Source of the DNA: Synechococcus sp. HK05
Lineage (GTDB): Bacteria; Cyanobacteriota; Cyanobacteriia; PCC-6307; Cyanobiaceae
Length of the DNA stretch: 64,000 nt
Assembly: GCF_019104765.1 (NCBI RefSeq)
Contig: NZ_JAHRXJ010000012.1
Span: forward strand, 21,283 to 85,282
Direction: 5' to 3'
The first letter of the stretch is position 1. Each line of letters opens with the position of its first letter. Below are positions 26,537 to 36,131 of this stretch, piece by piece. Made by a program: the position numbers and the translations under genes. A model generated the notes under the pieces. The model did no database searches and was not told the origin of the DNA. It worked only from the letters and a program-made list of their open reading frames with translations.

Positions 26537-26576
26537 GCCCTGGGTTCCGGTCATCAGGCCGGCCCAGGGCTTTTTT
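26537..26576 (+). terminator. Rho-independent terminator after the RRM gene
   Basis: Stem GCCCTGGG/CCCAGGGC with inner TTCCGGTCATCAGGCCGG is followed by TTTTTT. It lies 32 bp after the stop of the RRM gene. Confidence 0.9.
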
Positions 26577-26580
26577 GCTG

Positions 26581-26607
26581 GCCCTCGATGCGGATGCCAT
26601 CGAGGGC
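26581..26607. terminator. Perfect 10-bp hairpin downstream of the 66-aa gene
   Basis: GCCCTCGATG/CATCGAGGGC with a 7-nt loop lies just beyond the stop of the minus-strand 66-aa gene. There is no T-run in that direction, so it may stabilise or only weakly terminate transcripts; together with the previous terminator it insulates the two convergent genes. Confidence 0.45.
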
Positions 26608-26620
26608 TGATCAACAGCAA

Positions 26621-26821
26621 TCAAGCGATCGCTTCGGACTCCTCGAGTTCGACCAGATCGTGCAGCTGATCGCGCTGCCATTCGCGGCAACGCACCTCGG
26701 TCACGGGATGGGTGGGTTGCAGTTCGCCTTCACGGGGCTCCGGCAAGGCGTTGCGCAGGCTGCGGCGGCGCAGCTTCGCCGTCCAACGATGGAAGCGATG
26801 AAAGTCTCGGGTCCGTGTCAT
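26621..26821 (-). CDS. Small basic protein, unknown function, 66 aa
   Basis: It starts MTRTRDFHRFHRWTAKLRRR and ends with an acidic stretch (ELEESEAIA). The ATG at 26821 was chosen over an in-frame start 54 nt upstream because it is preceded by an excellent Shine-Dalgarno sequence, AGGAGGTG. The basic N-terminal half and acidic C-terminal half suggest a nucleic-acid- or protein-binding peptide, but no family is recognised. The last codons contain a GCGATCGC palindrome, the HIP1 octamer common in cyanobacteria. Confidence 0.62.
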   Translation of the reverse strand: MTRTRDFHRFHRWTAKLRRRSLRNALPEPREGELQPTHPVTEVRCREWQRDQLHDLVELEESEAIA

Positions 26822-26893
26822 GAACACCTCCTGGTGGTGACACCACAGGTCTAACGCCGGGCGCAACCCTTGCACTGTTCATCGGCAACAGCT

Positions 26894-27793
26894 TCACAAG
26901 GAGCCGTTGGCCTGGGCCTGGAGCACCGCGTCGTACTGATCGAAGCCCACCAGCTCCCGCAGCTCGGCGAACTCCAGCATCCGCTGCGGGGTGCGGCCGG
27001 CCGCCAGATCCGCCAGGGCCTCTTGCATCGCGGCGGCCGCGCAGGAGAGCAGGGTGAGCGGATAGGCCGCCAGCCGGAAGCCCATCTCCGCCAACTGCGC
27101 CGGCGGCAGCAGCGGTGTGAAGCCCCCCTCGAGCATGTTGGCCATGCGCCAGCCAGGCACCTCGGCGCAGAAGCGCCGCAGTTCCGCCTCCGAGCGCGGC
27201 GCCTCCAGAAACAACACCTCAGCGCCCAGCTCAGCGAACGCCCGCAAACGCCACAGGGCCTCCTCCAGCGCCGCCTCGTCGCCATGGCTCGCCGCCAGGG
27301 CCGAGCGGGCATCGGTGCGCGCCACGATCACCAAGTCGGCACCTTCCGCGCGGGCCGCCACCGCCGCGCGGATCCGGCCCAGTGCCTCCTCGCGGCTCAC
27401 CACCTCCTTCACACCGGTGTGGCCGCAACGCTTCGGGGCCAGCTGGTCTTCCAGCATGATCCCGGCGAACCCAGCCCGGGCGAATTGGTGCATGGTGCGC
27501 TGCACGTTGGCCGCGTTGCCGTGGCCGGTGTCGCCATCACCGATCACGGGGATGCGCACCGCACTGCAGATCGAGCGCCCCTGATCGAGCATCTCCGACA
27601 CGGTGAGCAAGCCCGTATCGGGCAACGCCGCCCGCGCCGCGGCCACCGAGAAACCACTCATGAAGGTGAGCGGAAAGCCAGCGCGCTCCACCAACCGCGC
27701 CGAGAGGGCATCGAAGCAGCAGGGCATCACCTGGCACGCGTCAGCCGCCAACAGGGTGCGCAGCTGGGCGGCGGGGCTGGTGAACGGTTGCAT
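26894..27793 (-). CDS. Isocitrate lyase/PEP mutase-family enzyme
   Basis: About 299 residues from MQPFTSPAAQLRTLL; a start 33 nt upstream is possible. The (beta/alpha)8 superfamily signatures are MPCCFDALSARLVERAGFPL, IGDGDTGHGNAANVQRTM (Mg-binding Asp pair) and MLEDQLAPKRCGHTG (KxCGH catalytic loop, here KRCGH), then VIVARTDARSA. This fits 2-methylisocitrate lyase or carboxyphosphonoenolpyruvate phosphorylmutase-like enzymes that make or break a C-C or P-C bond next to a carboxylate. The substrate cannot be fixed by eye, and no propionate or phosphonate genes are adjacent. Confidence 0.88.
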   Translation of the reverse strand: MQPFTSPAAQLRTLLAADACQVMPCCFDALSARLVERAGFPLTFMSGFSVAAARAALPDTGLLTVSEMLDQGRSICSAVRIPVIGDGDTGHGNAANVQRTMHQFARAGFAGIMLEDQLAPKRCGHTGVKEVVSREEALGRIRAAVAARAEGADLVIVARTDARSALAASHGDEAALEEALWRLRAFAELGAEVLFLEAPRSEAELRRFCAEVPGWRMANMLEGGFTPLLPPAQLAEMGFRLAAYPLTLLSCAAAAMQEALADLAAGRTPQRMLEFAELRELVGFDQYDAVLQAQANGSL

Positions 27794-27858
27794 CAGACCC
27801 CTGGCGCCATCGCTTGAGCGTTGCACAGCTCATCGTGCGCCTGGCCTTGAATGCAGCC

Positions 27859-29649
<1,791 letters not shown>

Positions 29650-29744
29650 TCGCCCGGGGGCACGCCCACCAACCAGCCCAGAAACTGACCGCGGCCTAGG
29701 CAGCGGTTAAGGGATGGTCAAGAGACGTGAAATAAGTTGTGAGG

Positions 29745-30665
29745 ATGAAGAGTGATGGCCTGAAAAGCATCGGCATGCGCCCCCGCGATGATCGGGGCCC
29801 GATCCTGATGGCCATTGCCGTGGGCCTGGGTGGCGGCTTGCTGCTGGCGGCGCCGCTCACCCAGTTGCTGGATGGCCCGCCCGCCGGCAGCAACCACGAG
29901 GTGGTGAATCCGTTCAGCCGCTGGGCCGGCATGGGCGACAAGGAGGTGGTGATCCTCGGCACCGATGTGGGCGGTGGCAACACCGATGTGATGTACACGC
30001 TGCGGGTGGAGAACGGCGTCACCAAGCTCACTCAGGTGCCGCGCGACACCTTCATCGATTCGGCCCGCTTTGGCCCGCTCAAGGCCAATGCCCTCTATGC
30101 CTTCGGCGGCCCCGACGCGGTGAAGCAGGAGCTCTCCAAGCACCTGGGCCGGCCGGTGCAGCACCACATCCTGGTGAACCTCTCGGTGATCCGCCGCCTC
30201 GGCGACGCCCTCGGCGGCCTCGAGGTGGATGTGCCCAAGCGGATGTATTACACCGACAAAACCCAGGGCCTCTACATCGATCTTCAGCCCGGCCGCCAGG
30301 TGCTGCGCGGCCGCGACATTGAAGGTTTCCTGCGCTTCCGCCACGACGAACTGGGCGACATCGGCCGCCTCGATCGCCAGAAGCTCTTGCTCAAGGCCCT
30401 GTTTGATCAGCTCACCAAGCCGGAAAACCTGGTGCGCATGCCCGCCCTGCTGGCCGCCGCCGGCAAAGATATGAAAACCGATCTGGGCCCGATGGAAATC
30501 GGCGGCCTGATGACCGCCATGGGCGGCACCCGCCTCGATGCGGAACGCCTGGGTGGGCGCCCCTTCATGCGCGATGGCATCAGCTACTGGGAAGCGGAAT
30601 GGCCCGCGCCCAGCTCAGGCGCCGCAAGCACCAGCCAGAGCGAGCGCTACGGCTCGGTGTTCTGA
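29745..30665 (+). CDS. LytR-CpsA-Psr (LCP) family glycopolymer ligase
   Basis: 306 residues. One N-terminal signal-anchor helix (LMAIAVGLGGGLLLAAPLTQ) is followed by an extracytoplasmic LCP domain: VVILGTDVGGGNTDVMYTL, LTQVPRDTFIDS (the conserved Arg), ALYAFGGPDAVKQEL and EGFLRFRHDELGDIGRLDRQ. LCP enzymes transfer lipid-linked glycopolymers to the cell wall; several LCP paralogues are usual in cyanobacteria. The ATG at 29745 is preceded by GTGAGG; a GTG two codons earlier is an alternative. Its 3' end overlaps the convergent gene by 19 nt. Confidence 0.92.
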   Translation: MKSDGLKSIGMRPRDDRGPILMAIAVGLGGGLLLAAPLTQLLDGPPAGSNHEVVNPFSRWAGMGDKEVVILGTDVGGGNTDVMYTLRVENGVTKLTQVPRDTFIDSARFGPLKANALYAFGGPDAVKQELSKHLGRPVQHHILVNLSVIRRLGDALGGLEVDVPKRMYYTDKTQGLYIDLQPGRQVLRGRDIEGFLRFRHDELGDIGRLDRQKLLLKALFDQLTKPENLVRMPALLAAAGKDMKTDLGPMEIGGLMTAMGGTRLDAERLGGRPFMRDGISYWEAEWPAPSSGAASTSQSERYGSVF

Positions 30666-30883
30666 TCGGGAGCCGGCTCGCCCGCCAACGGCTCAGCCCG
30701 GTAGGCCGCCGGCACGGCCACCAGAAACAGCCACCACCACAGCAGCACGGCCAAGCCCAGCGGCGCCGTGATCCACCAGATCCGCAGCCACCACCAGCTG
30801 CCGCCCACCACCACCACACCGGTGAGCAGGATCGACCAGGGCTGGCACCACCAGGGTTTGTGGCACCAAATGTTGTCAGCCAT
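30647..30883 (-). CDS. Small two-helix membrane protein (DUF6737-like)
   Basis: 78 residues starting MADNIWCHKPWWCQPWSILL. The tryptophan/cysteine block is followed by two hydrophobic helices (LLTGVVVVGGSWWWLRIWWI; LAVLLWWWLFLVAVPAAY) and a short acidic tail. I associate the KPWWCQPWS start with a cyanobacterial family of unknown function (tentatively DUF6737). The start codon overlaps the end of the mgtC gene by 8 nt, so the two are probably co-translated. The stop lies inside the convergent LCP gene. Confidence 0.7.
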   Translation of the reverse strand: MADNIWCHKPWWCQPWSILLTGVVVVGGSWWWLRIWWITAPLGLAVLLWWWLFLVAVPAAYRAEPLAGEPAPDQNTEP

Positions 30884-31328
30884 GGGTTTGACCGGAGCGG
30901 GAGAGCACAAGCAAAGCGAGCAGCAACGCCACCAGCGCCATCAACGGGCTGGCCGCAGCCACCGTGACCCCCAGGGCGGCGGTGAACCAGATCGAGGCGG
31001 CACTGGTGAGGCCATGCACCTGCGGGGTGGGGTCGTCGTGGCCATTGCCGCGGCGGTCCACCAGGATTTCGCCCGCCCCCAGGAACCCCACGCCGGTGGC
31101 CACCCCCTGAATCACCCGGCTACGGGCCTCGAGATCCGGCCCCGCCGCCAGCACCAGCAAACAGGCGCTCAACCCCACGAGCACATGCATGCGCAGGCGG
31201 CTGGGCTGGGGATGGCGAAAATGCTGAGCACGGTTCACCCCCACCGCCATACCGCAGAGCACGGCCAGCCCCAGGCGCAGCAACACCTCGAGATCAGGGG
31301 AGAGGGCCGGCATCCCGGTGTTCGGCAT
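30876..31328 (-). CDS. mgtC: MgtC/SapB-family membrane protein
   Basis: About 150 residues with four hydrophobic helices. LLRLGLAVLCGMAVGVNRAQ corresponds to the LLAxLLGxxIGxER start of the family, RLRMHVLVGLSACLLVLA to the second helix, and GVATGVGFLGAGEILVDRRG carries the signature GFLGAG. GLTSAASIWFTAALGVTVAA is the following helix. MgtC proteins are linked to growth at low magnesium and to membrane-potential or phosphate homeostasis. The start was chosen at MPNTGMPALSPDLEV; the frame remains open 84 nt upstream to a GTG. Confidence 0.88.
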   Translation of the reverse strand: MPNTGMPALSPDLEVLLRLGLAVLCGMAVGVNRAQHFRHPQPSRLRMHVLVGLSACLLVLAAGPDLEARSRVIQGVATGVGFLGAGEILVDRRGNGHDDPTPQVHGLTSAASIWFTAALGVTVAAASPLMALVALLLALLVLSRSGQTHG

Positions 31329-31412
31329 CACGGTGATCAGCGCCCCGACGCAAGCCACGCACAAACGGAATCTGGGCCATAAGCTCCAAGCCAGCGCCGG
31401 CAGCCGCAACAC

Positions 31413-32384
31413 GTGTCGAATGAGCTGCTGCGCAACAGCTTCAAGTTGGCGGTGGCGGTGTTCATCACAGCCACTATTGCGGTCTGGACGGAACGCATTG
31501 AGTTTGTCTGGTATCCCGTCTTAGCGGCCATCATCGTTGTGGATGACAACGATGATCAGACGATCAGCGCCGCATCAGCCCGGATCCTCGGCACGGTGGC
31601 GGGCGGGCTGATCACCTTCATCGTGCACACAATCCTCTCCGGCTGGATGGGGGTGTTGGTGTCGCTTCTGTTGATGATTCCGATCCTGCAGGCGCTGGGC
31701 TGGCAGAGCGCCCTGGGCACCGCAAGCATGACGAGCATCATGTTTTTGATGATCCCCAGCCACGTGGCGCTCAATTGGAACTACGTGTTCAATCGAGCCC
31801 TCGACACGGTGGTGGGATGCGTGGTGGCGATCCTGGTGGGATTGCTGTTCTGGCCGCGCAACAGCTACCACGAACTCACGGCCGCCGACGCGCGGCTGCG
31901 CAGCAGCCTGCAACGCCAACTGCGGCACTACAGCGCCTGGCTGCTTGAGCAGGCGGAGCGTCCCCTCCCCCTCAACCCGGCGCCCCTCACCGGTGATCTG
32001 CTGCGCATGGAGCAGCTGGTGAGCCGCGAACGCAGCGGCCCCCGCCACCAGATCCTGCGCCGCAGCCAATGGGATCAGCGGCTGCGGCTCTGGCAACTCA
32101 CCCATTCCCACTGGCTGAGCTGGGAGCGGCTGATGCACTCCCTGCCTGAGCGCCCGCTCCAGCAGGCAGACCTGATCCGTGGCGCCGTGTTGGGCCTCGG
32201 AGAGCAGCTTGAGGCCCGGCCCCAGCCCACACCGCAACGCAATGCCCGGGCCTGGCAACAGCTGGCCGCGCGTGAACAGCTGCCCTTGCTGCCCCTGCTC
32301 GCCCTAGCGGAGGAGCTGCGCCCCCTGCATGCCTGCCTCGGGGGGCTCAACCGGCTCGCCCCCAAGCCAACGGCGCGGCCATGA
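31413..32384 (+). CDS. Split FUSC-family protein, N-half type (pair 1)
   Basis: 323 residues from a GTG. Six or so hydrophobic helices occupy residues ~8-150, followed by a cytoplasmic helical region to the end. Signatures are EFVWYPVLAAIIVVDDNDDQ and the loop-to-helix end VVAILVGLLFWPRNSYHEL. FUSC proteins are aromatic-acid/fusaric-acid efflux subunits, normally one ~650-residue chain made of two such halves. Here only one half is encoded, and the other half follows with a 4-nt ATGA overlap, so the pair probably assembles into one transporter. Its counterpart in pair 2 is at 36132. Confidence 0.8.
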   Translation: MSNELLRNSFKLAVAVFITATIAVWTERIEFVWYPVLAAIIVVDDNDDQTISAASARILGTVAGGLITFIVHTILSGWMGVLVSLLLMIPILQALGWQSALGTASMTSIMFLMIPSHVALNWNYVFNRALDTVVGCVVAILVGLLFWPRNSYHELTAADARLRSSLQRQLRHYSAWLLEQAERPLPLNPAPLTGDLLRMEQLVSRERSGPRHQILRRSQWDQRLRLWQLTHSHWLSWERLMHSLPERPLQQADLIRGAVLGLGEQLEARPQPTPQRNARAWQQLAAREQLPLLPLLALAEELRPLHACLGGLNRLAPKPTARP

Positions 32385-33439
32385 TCAACCGCAACGCCCT
32401 GCGCACGGCCCTCACCGCTGGTCTGGGCAATGGCTTCGCCAGCATCACCGGCCTGCCCGACGATCAATACGTCGCCCTGGCGGTGCTGTCGGTGTCGAGC
32501 GGCACCTACGGCGCCTCAATCGAACTGGGCCGCCAGCGCCTGCTCGGCACCGTGCTCGGCTCGCTGCTGCTGTTGATCGGCTTTGAGTGTCTGCACACCC
32601 TGCCCCTCGCCATTGGACTAGCGATCACCCTCGGCTGCCTGCGGCTGCTGGGCGGCCTCTTGGGCTTGAAGGTGGGCTACAAGGTGGGCGGGATGATCGT
32701 GGTGATGGGCTGGCTGGTGCACGAGGGCAGCCTCGCCAGCTGGATTCCACTGCGCTTCTTCTGGACTGCCCTCGGCGTGGTGCTCACGGTGCTCAGCCTG
32801 CGGCTGTTCTGGCCGGCGCGGGGGCTGGCGCAATGCCTCGGGCGCTACGCCGATCTCCTGGAGCAGTTGCAGCACACCTTTATGGCGCTGGCTCAGCGGC
32901 TGGAGGCCCAGCCCGCGGCCGGCGCCCCCACCCCGTCAGCCCCGGGCGCCACCTTTCGGCAGCTACGCCTCACGCTCCAGAGCGCCCGCAGCCAACGGCC
33001 GGCACTCCTGCAGGAGCTGGGCAACCAGCCCGAACGCCACCCGGCGGTGTTGCTGGTCACGAGCCTCGATGCCGCCGCCTCACGCCTCGTGACCATGGTG
33101 GGTGGCATGGAGCGGGCGGTGCCATCCCGGCGCGACCCCCAACTGGTGGCCCGGCTGCACCAAGCCGAAGCCGAACTGCTGCTGCAGATGGCGGTTCAGG
33201 TGGGGCGCTGGAGCCAGCAACTGCGCAGCAGCCGCGGCCTGCCCACGCCGCCGCCCGAGGAGCTCGAGCTGCCCCGCAGCTGGCTGGAGCTTGGCGCCGA
33301 ACTGAACGATCCGGTGGCCAATTCCGCTTCTCTCGAGCGCTTGGAGCGCATCGCCACCCGGCTGGTGCTCTGTCGCCAGGCGGAGCAGGCCATCCGCGAT
33401 GGAGAACACAGCTGGCAGGCGATCATGGCGCGGAGGTGA
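32381..33439 (+). CDS. Split FUSC-family protein, C-half type (pair 1)
   Basis: 352 residues. N-terminal helices contain ALAVLSVSSGTYGASIELGR, then QRLLGTVLGSLLLL, a KVGYKVGGMIVVMGWLVHEG block and LRFFWTALGVVLTVLSLRLF ending WPARG. A soluble helical tail follows. The SxELGRQRLxGT signature is shared with the gene at 37142, showing paralogy. The start overlaps the stop of the preceding FUSC half (ATGA), which implies equimolar synthesis. It probably forms the second half of an inner-membrane efflux subunit with that protein. Confidence 0.82.
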   Translation: MINRNALRTALTAGLGNGFASITGLPDDQYVALAVLSVSSGTYGASIELGRQRLLGTVLGSLLLLIGFECLHTLPLAIGLAITLGCLRLLGGLLGLKVGYKVGGMIVVMGWLVHEGSLASWIPLRFFWTALGVVLTVLSLRLFWPARGLAQCLGRYADLLEQLQHTFMALAQRLEAQPAAGAPTPSAPGATFRQLRLTLQSARSQRPALLQELGNQPERHPAVLLVTSLDAAASRLVTMVGGMERAVPSRRDPQLVARLHQAEAELLLQMAVQVGRWSQQLRSSRGLPTPPPEELELPRSWLELGAELNDPVANSASLERLERIATRLVLCRQAEQAIRDGEHSWQAIMARR

Positions 33440-33446
33440 TCCAGCC

Positions 33447-34283
33447 ATGACCGTTGTTCGCGCGCTCCTTCAGCAGCGCCACAACTACTACCGCTGGTTG
33501 CTGATCGTGGAGGTAATCGCCTTGATCAGCCTGCGGCCGCTGGAACACGCGCCGCAGCTGGTGAGCGTGGTGTATTTGATGATCGGCGGCGTGCCGGTGG
33601 TGATGGATTCGCCCCTGCTGCCGCACAACCGGCTCACCCCCCAGCTGCGCACGGCGGTGATTCCCCAGAAGGAGCACCACCACCTGCAACGGGTGATCAG
33701 ACGGCGCCGTTGGTTGCAATACGGCTGGTTCTGCGCCGCCGGAGTGGAACTGATCTGGCAGCTCTCGTTGTTGTTGCTTCCGCCCCTGGCGGTGCAATTG
33801 AGCGTGCTGCACATGCTGGTATGGCTGGCCCTGTTGCTCTATGAGCTCTGGGCGCTGATGAGTGCCCTGGCGGAGGAGCCGGTGTTCAGCGGCGACCTGG
33901 TGATGGGTGCCGCAGGGGGCTATTTGTTGATCGGCTTCACCGGCGGAATTGTGCTCAATTCCCTGTTGGTGCTCGATCCGGCGGCCTTTTCCGTCGCCGG
34001 CTCCCCCCATGGCGACCTGCCCACCGCGATGGCCTACGCGCCGCACGTGCTTGGGGCAGCTTTCGGGAGCCTCACCACCCTGGGCAGTGCGGTGCTCAAC
34101 GACGAGAGCCTCACCAGTGTGAGCGCCAGTGTGGGCATCACGATCGTGGGGCAGCTCTACGTGGCGATCTTGATCGCGGGCGTGTTGGGAAAGCCACGCC
34201 AGATCGCCATCGTGCGCAAGGCGGCACATCAGGGCCATCGCCGATCGGCTCCGTCCCCCAGACTGCGGCGCAAGAGCCGCTGA
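33447..34283 (+). CDS. Ion-channel-like membrane protein with altered selectivity filter
   Basis: 278 residues from MTVVRALLQQRHNYYRWLLI; in-frame starts exist upstream but overlap the FUSC gene. It has about six hydrophobic segments. The C-terminal part (AFGSLTTLGSAVLNDESLTS then ITIVGQLYVAILIAGVLGK) aligns by eye with the pore and last helix of cyanobacterial two-helix K+ channels, whose usual text is TLTTVGYGD...GQLYLAVLIA. The GYGD filter is replaced by GSAVLND, so K+ selectivity is unlikely. It ends in a basic tail. Its position inside the FUSC/TolC gene run suggests a role in that locus. Confidence 0.68.
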   Translation: MTVVRALLQQRHNYYRWLLIVEVIALISLRPLEHAPQLVSVVYLMIGGVPVVMDSPLLPHNRLTPQLRTAVIPQKEHHHLQRVIRRRRWLQYGWFCAAGVELIWQLSLLLLPPLAVQLSVLHMLVWLALLLYELWALMSALAEEPVFSGDLVMGAAGGYLLIGFTGGIVLNSLLVLDPAAFSVAGSPHGDLPTAMAYAPHVLGAAFGSLTTLGSAVLNDESLTSVSASVGITIVGQLYVAILIAGVLGKPRQIAIVRKAAHQGHRRSAPSPRLRRKSR

Positions 34284-34305
34284 TCGGCACCACCTCAGCA
34301 GCACC

Positions 34306-36129
34306 GTGGCCCTGCGACAGCGCGCTCTCCTCTCCCTCAGCCTGCTCTGCTGCAGCCCAGCCCTCGCGGCCCCGCAGCCGGTGAGCCCGGTTTCCACGGC
34401 CGTGCCCGCCCCGATGATCGGCGGCTCCACCGAACTGCTCGAGCGCAGTTGGCAGAAGCTCGATGCGGAGCTGCGCGCCCTCGACCAACTGCTGCCGGCG
34501 GAGCCCGAACCGCCGGTGCGCGATGTGCTCACCACGCCGGAGCTGCCGGCCAACTTGATGCGGGCCAACCAACCGGCCCAGGGGTCGTTGCAGCCGGAGC
34601 AGGCCAACCCGGCTCCACCCCTCGACCTCCCCACACCCCAGCAGCTGGAGACCGGCGGCATCGCCAGCCTCAGCCTGGAGCAGGCCCTGGCGGTGGCCTT
34701 TGCCGGCAGCGCCAGCTTGCAGGCCCAACGCGAACAGGTGGCCGCCGCCCTGGCCACATTCCAGGCAGCCATGGGCACCTACTGGCCCACCATCAGCGCC
34801 TTCGCCGCCGGCGGCTACGAGCGGGCCCGCAGCACAGAAACCTCGCTCGCCCCGAACGACAACCTCAACTTCGGCCCGCTGTTCGACGCCGGTGGCTTGC
34901 TCACGCCCACCAATCCCAGCTCCACCGCACCGCAGCAGGGCACCGTCACCGGCGGGCCGTTCTATGTGCCCGAAGGCGGCTCTGTGAGAGCCACCTCAGG
35001 CAGCAGCAGCGTTGAGGGAGGCCTGCAGCTCAACTACGCCCTGCTCGATTTCGCCCGCACCCCAAAGGTGCAGGCGGCCCGCGCCAGCCTCGAGCAACAG
35101 CGCAACACCTACGCCAATCAGCTGCGCACACTGCAACTGCAGGTGAGCGAGGCCTACTACCAGCTGCAGCAACAGGAACAGCTGGTGCGCGTTTACGACG
35201 CCAACGTGCGCAACGACCTGGTGATCCTCCAGGACAGCCTGGATCTCAAGCAGGCCGGCCTGGTGCCACGGCTGGATGTGCTGCGGCGCCGCGCCATCCA
35301 GGCCTCCGACGAAGAAACCTTGATCCAGGCCATGGCCGACCGCGCCGTGGCCCGCCGCCGGCTGGCGGTGCTGCTCAACCTGCCGCCGCAGGTCACCCCC
35401 AGCGCCAGCGATCCGATCGTGGTGCAGCCCCGCTGGCCCTTGGATCTCGAAGCCAGCCTCCTGGCCGCCTACCGCGGCAACCCCGAACTGGAAGCGATCC
35501 TCGCCACCCGCCAGGCCCTGGCCCAACAAAAGCAGGCCACCGCCGCCGGCTTGCTGCCGAAGCTCTCGCTGTTTGCCAACGCCGGCGGCAGCAGCAATCT
35601 CTCCAGCCTCGGCAACTTCGAACTCGGCGGCGGCGGCTGTTGCGGCTCCACGGCCCTGCCGCTCACCTCCACCAATGGCTGGGATTGGTCGGTGGGGCTC
35701 ACCATGACCTGGCTCCTCTTCGACGCCGGCACCACCGCCGGCCAGGCCCGCGCCTTCGCCAAACGGGAAGCCGCTGCGGCCCAGCAATACGCCGCCACCC
35801 GCAACGACATCCGCCTGCAGCTGGAGCAGGCCTTCTTTAACCACGAAGCCAGCCTGGCCAAACTCAGCTCCGCCCGCCGCGGTGTGGCCGCCGCCCTCGA
35901 GGCCTTCCGCGATGTACGCCTGCGCTACCTCACCGGCCTCTCGAGCGAACTGGATGTGTCGATCACCCAAGACCGCCTGATCAACAGCCTGGTGCAACGC
36001 CTCAACGCCACGGTGGGGGTGAATGTCACCTATGCGCAGTTGCTGCGGCAACTGCTACCGATGCCGCGCGATCCCAACCAGCCGATCACGCCGCAACTGC
36101 AACTGCAGCTGTCGAGCAACACCCCCTGA
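34306..36129 (+). CDS. TolC-family outer membrane efflux protein
   Basis: 607 residues from GTG. A signal peptide (LRQRALLSLSLLCCSPALAA) and a Pro/Glu-rich linker to about residue 110 precede two outer-membrane-efflux repeats. These repeats have long helices (SLEQALAVAFAGSASLQAQR; TLQLQVSEAYYQLQQQEQLV; RNDIRLQLEQAFFNHEASLA) and the end LLRQLLPMPRDPNQPI. TolC trimers form the outer-membrane/periplasmic duct for efflux pumps or type I secretion. Pair-1 FUSC and channel-like genes precede it and pair-2 FUSC genes follow directly (2-bp gap), so it is very likely the exit duct of this FUSC system. Confidence 0.9.
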   Translation: MALRQRALLSLSLLCCSPALAAPQPVSPVSTAVPAPMIGGSTELLERSWQKLDAELRALDQLLPAEPEPPVRDVLTTPELPANLMRANQPAQGSLQPEQANPAPPLDLPTPQQLETGGIASLSLEQALAVAFAGSASLQAQREQVAAALATFQAAMGTYWPTISAFAAGGYERARSTETSLAPNDNLNFGPLFDAGGLLTPTNPSSTAPQQGTVTGGPFYVPEGGSVRATSGSSSVEGGLQLNYALLDFARTPKVQAARASLEQQRNTYANQLRTLQLQVSEAYYQLQQQEQLVRVYDANVRNDLVILQDSLDLKQAGLVPRLDVLRRRAIQASDEETLIQAMADRAVARRRLAVLLNLPPQVTPSASDPIVVQPRWPLDLEASLLAAYRGNPELEAILATRQALAQQKQATAAGLLPKLSLFANAGGSSNLSSLGNFELGGGGCCGSTALPLTSTNGWDWSVGLTMTWLLFDAGTTAGQARAFAKREAAAAQQYAATRNDIRLQLEQAFFNHEASLAKLSSARRGVAAALEAFRDVRLRYLTGLSSELDVSITQDRLINSLVQRLNATVGVNVTYAQLLRQLLPMPRDPNQPITPQLQLQLSSNTP

Positions 36130-36131
36130 GC

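Noticed and set aside
33423..34778. Long minus-strand open frame across the channel-like and tolC genes
   Set aside because: Covers two well-supported plus-strand genes; text is low-complexity and His/Gln-rich.
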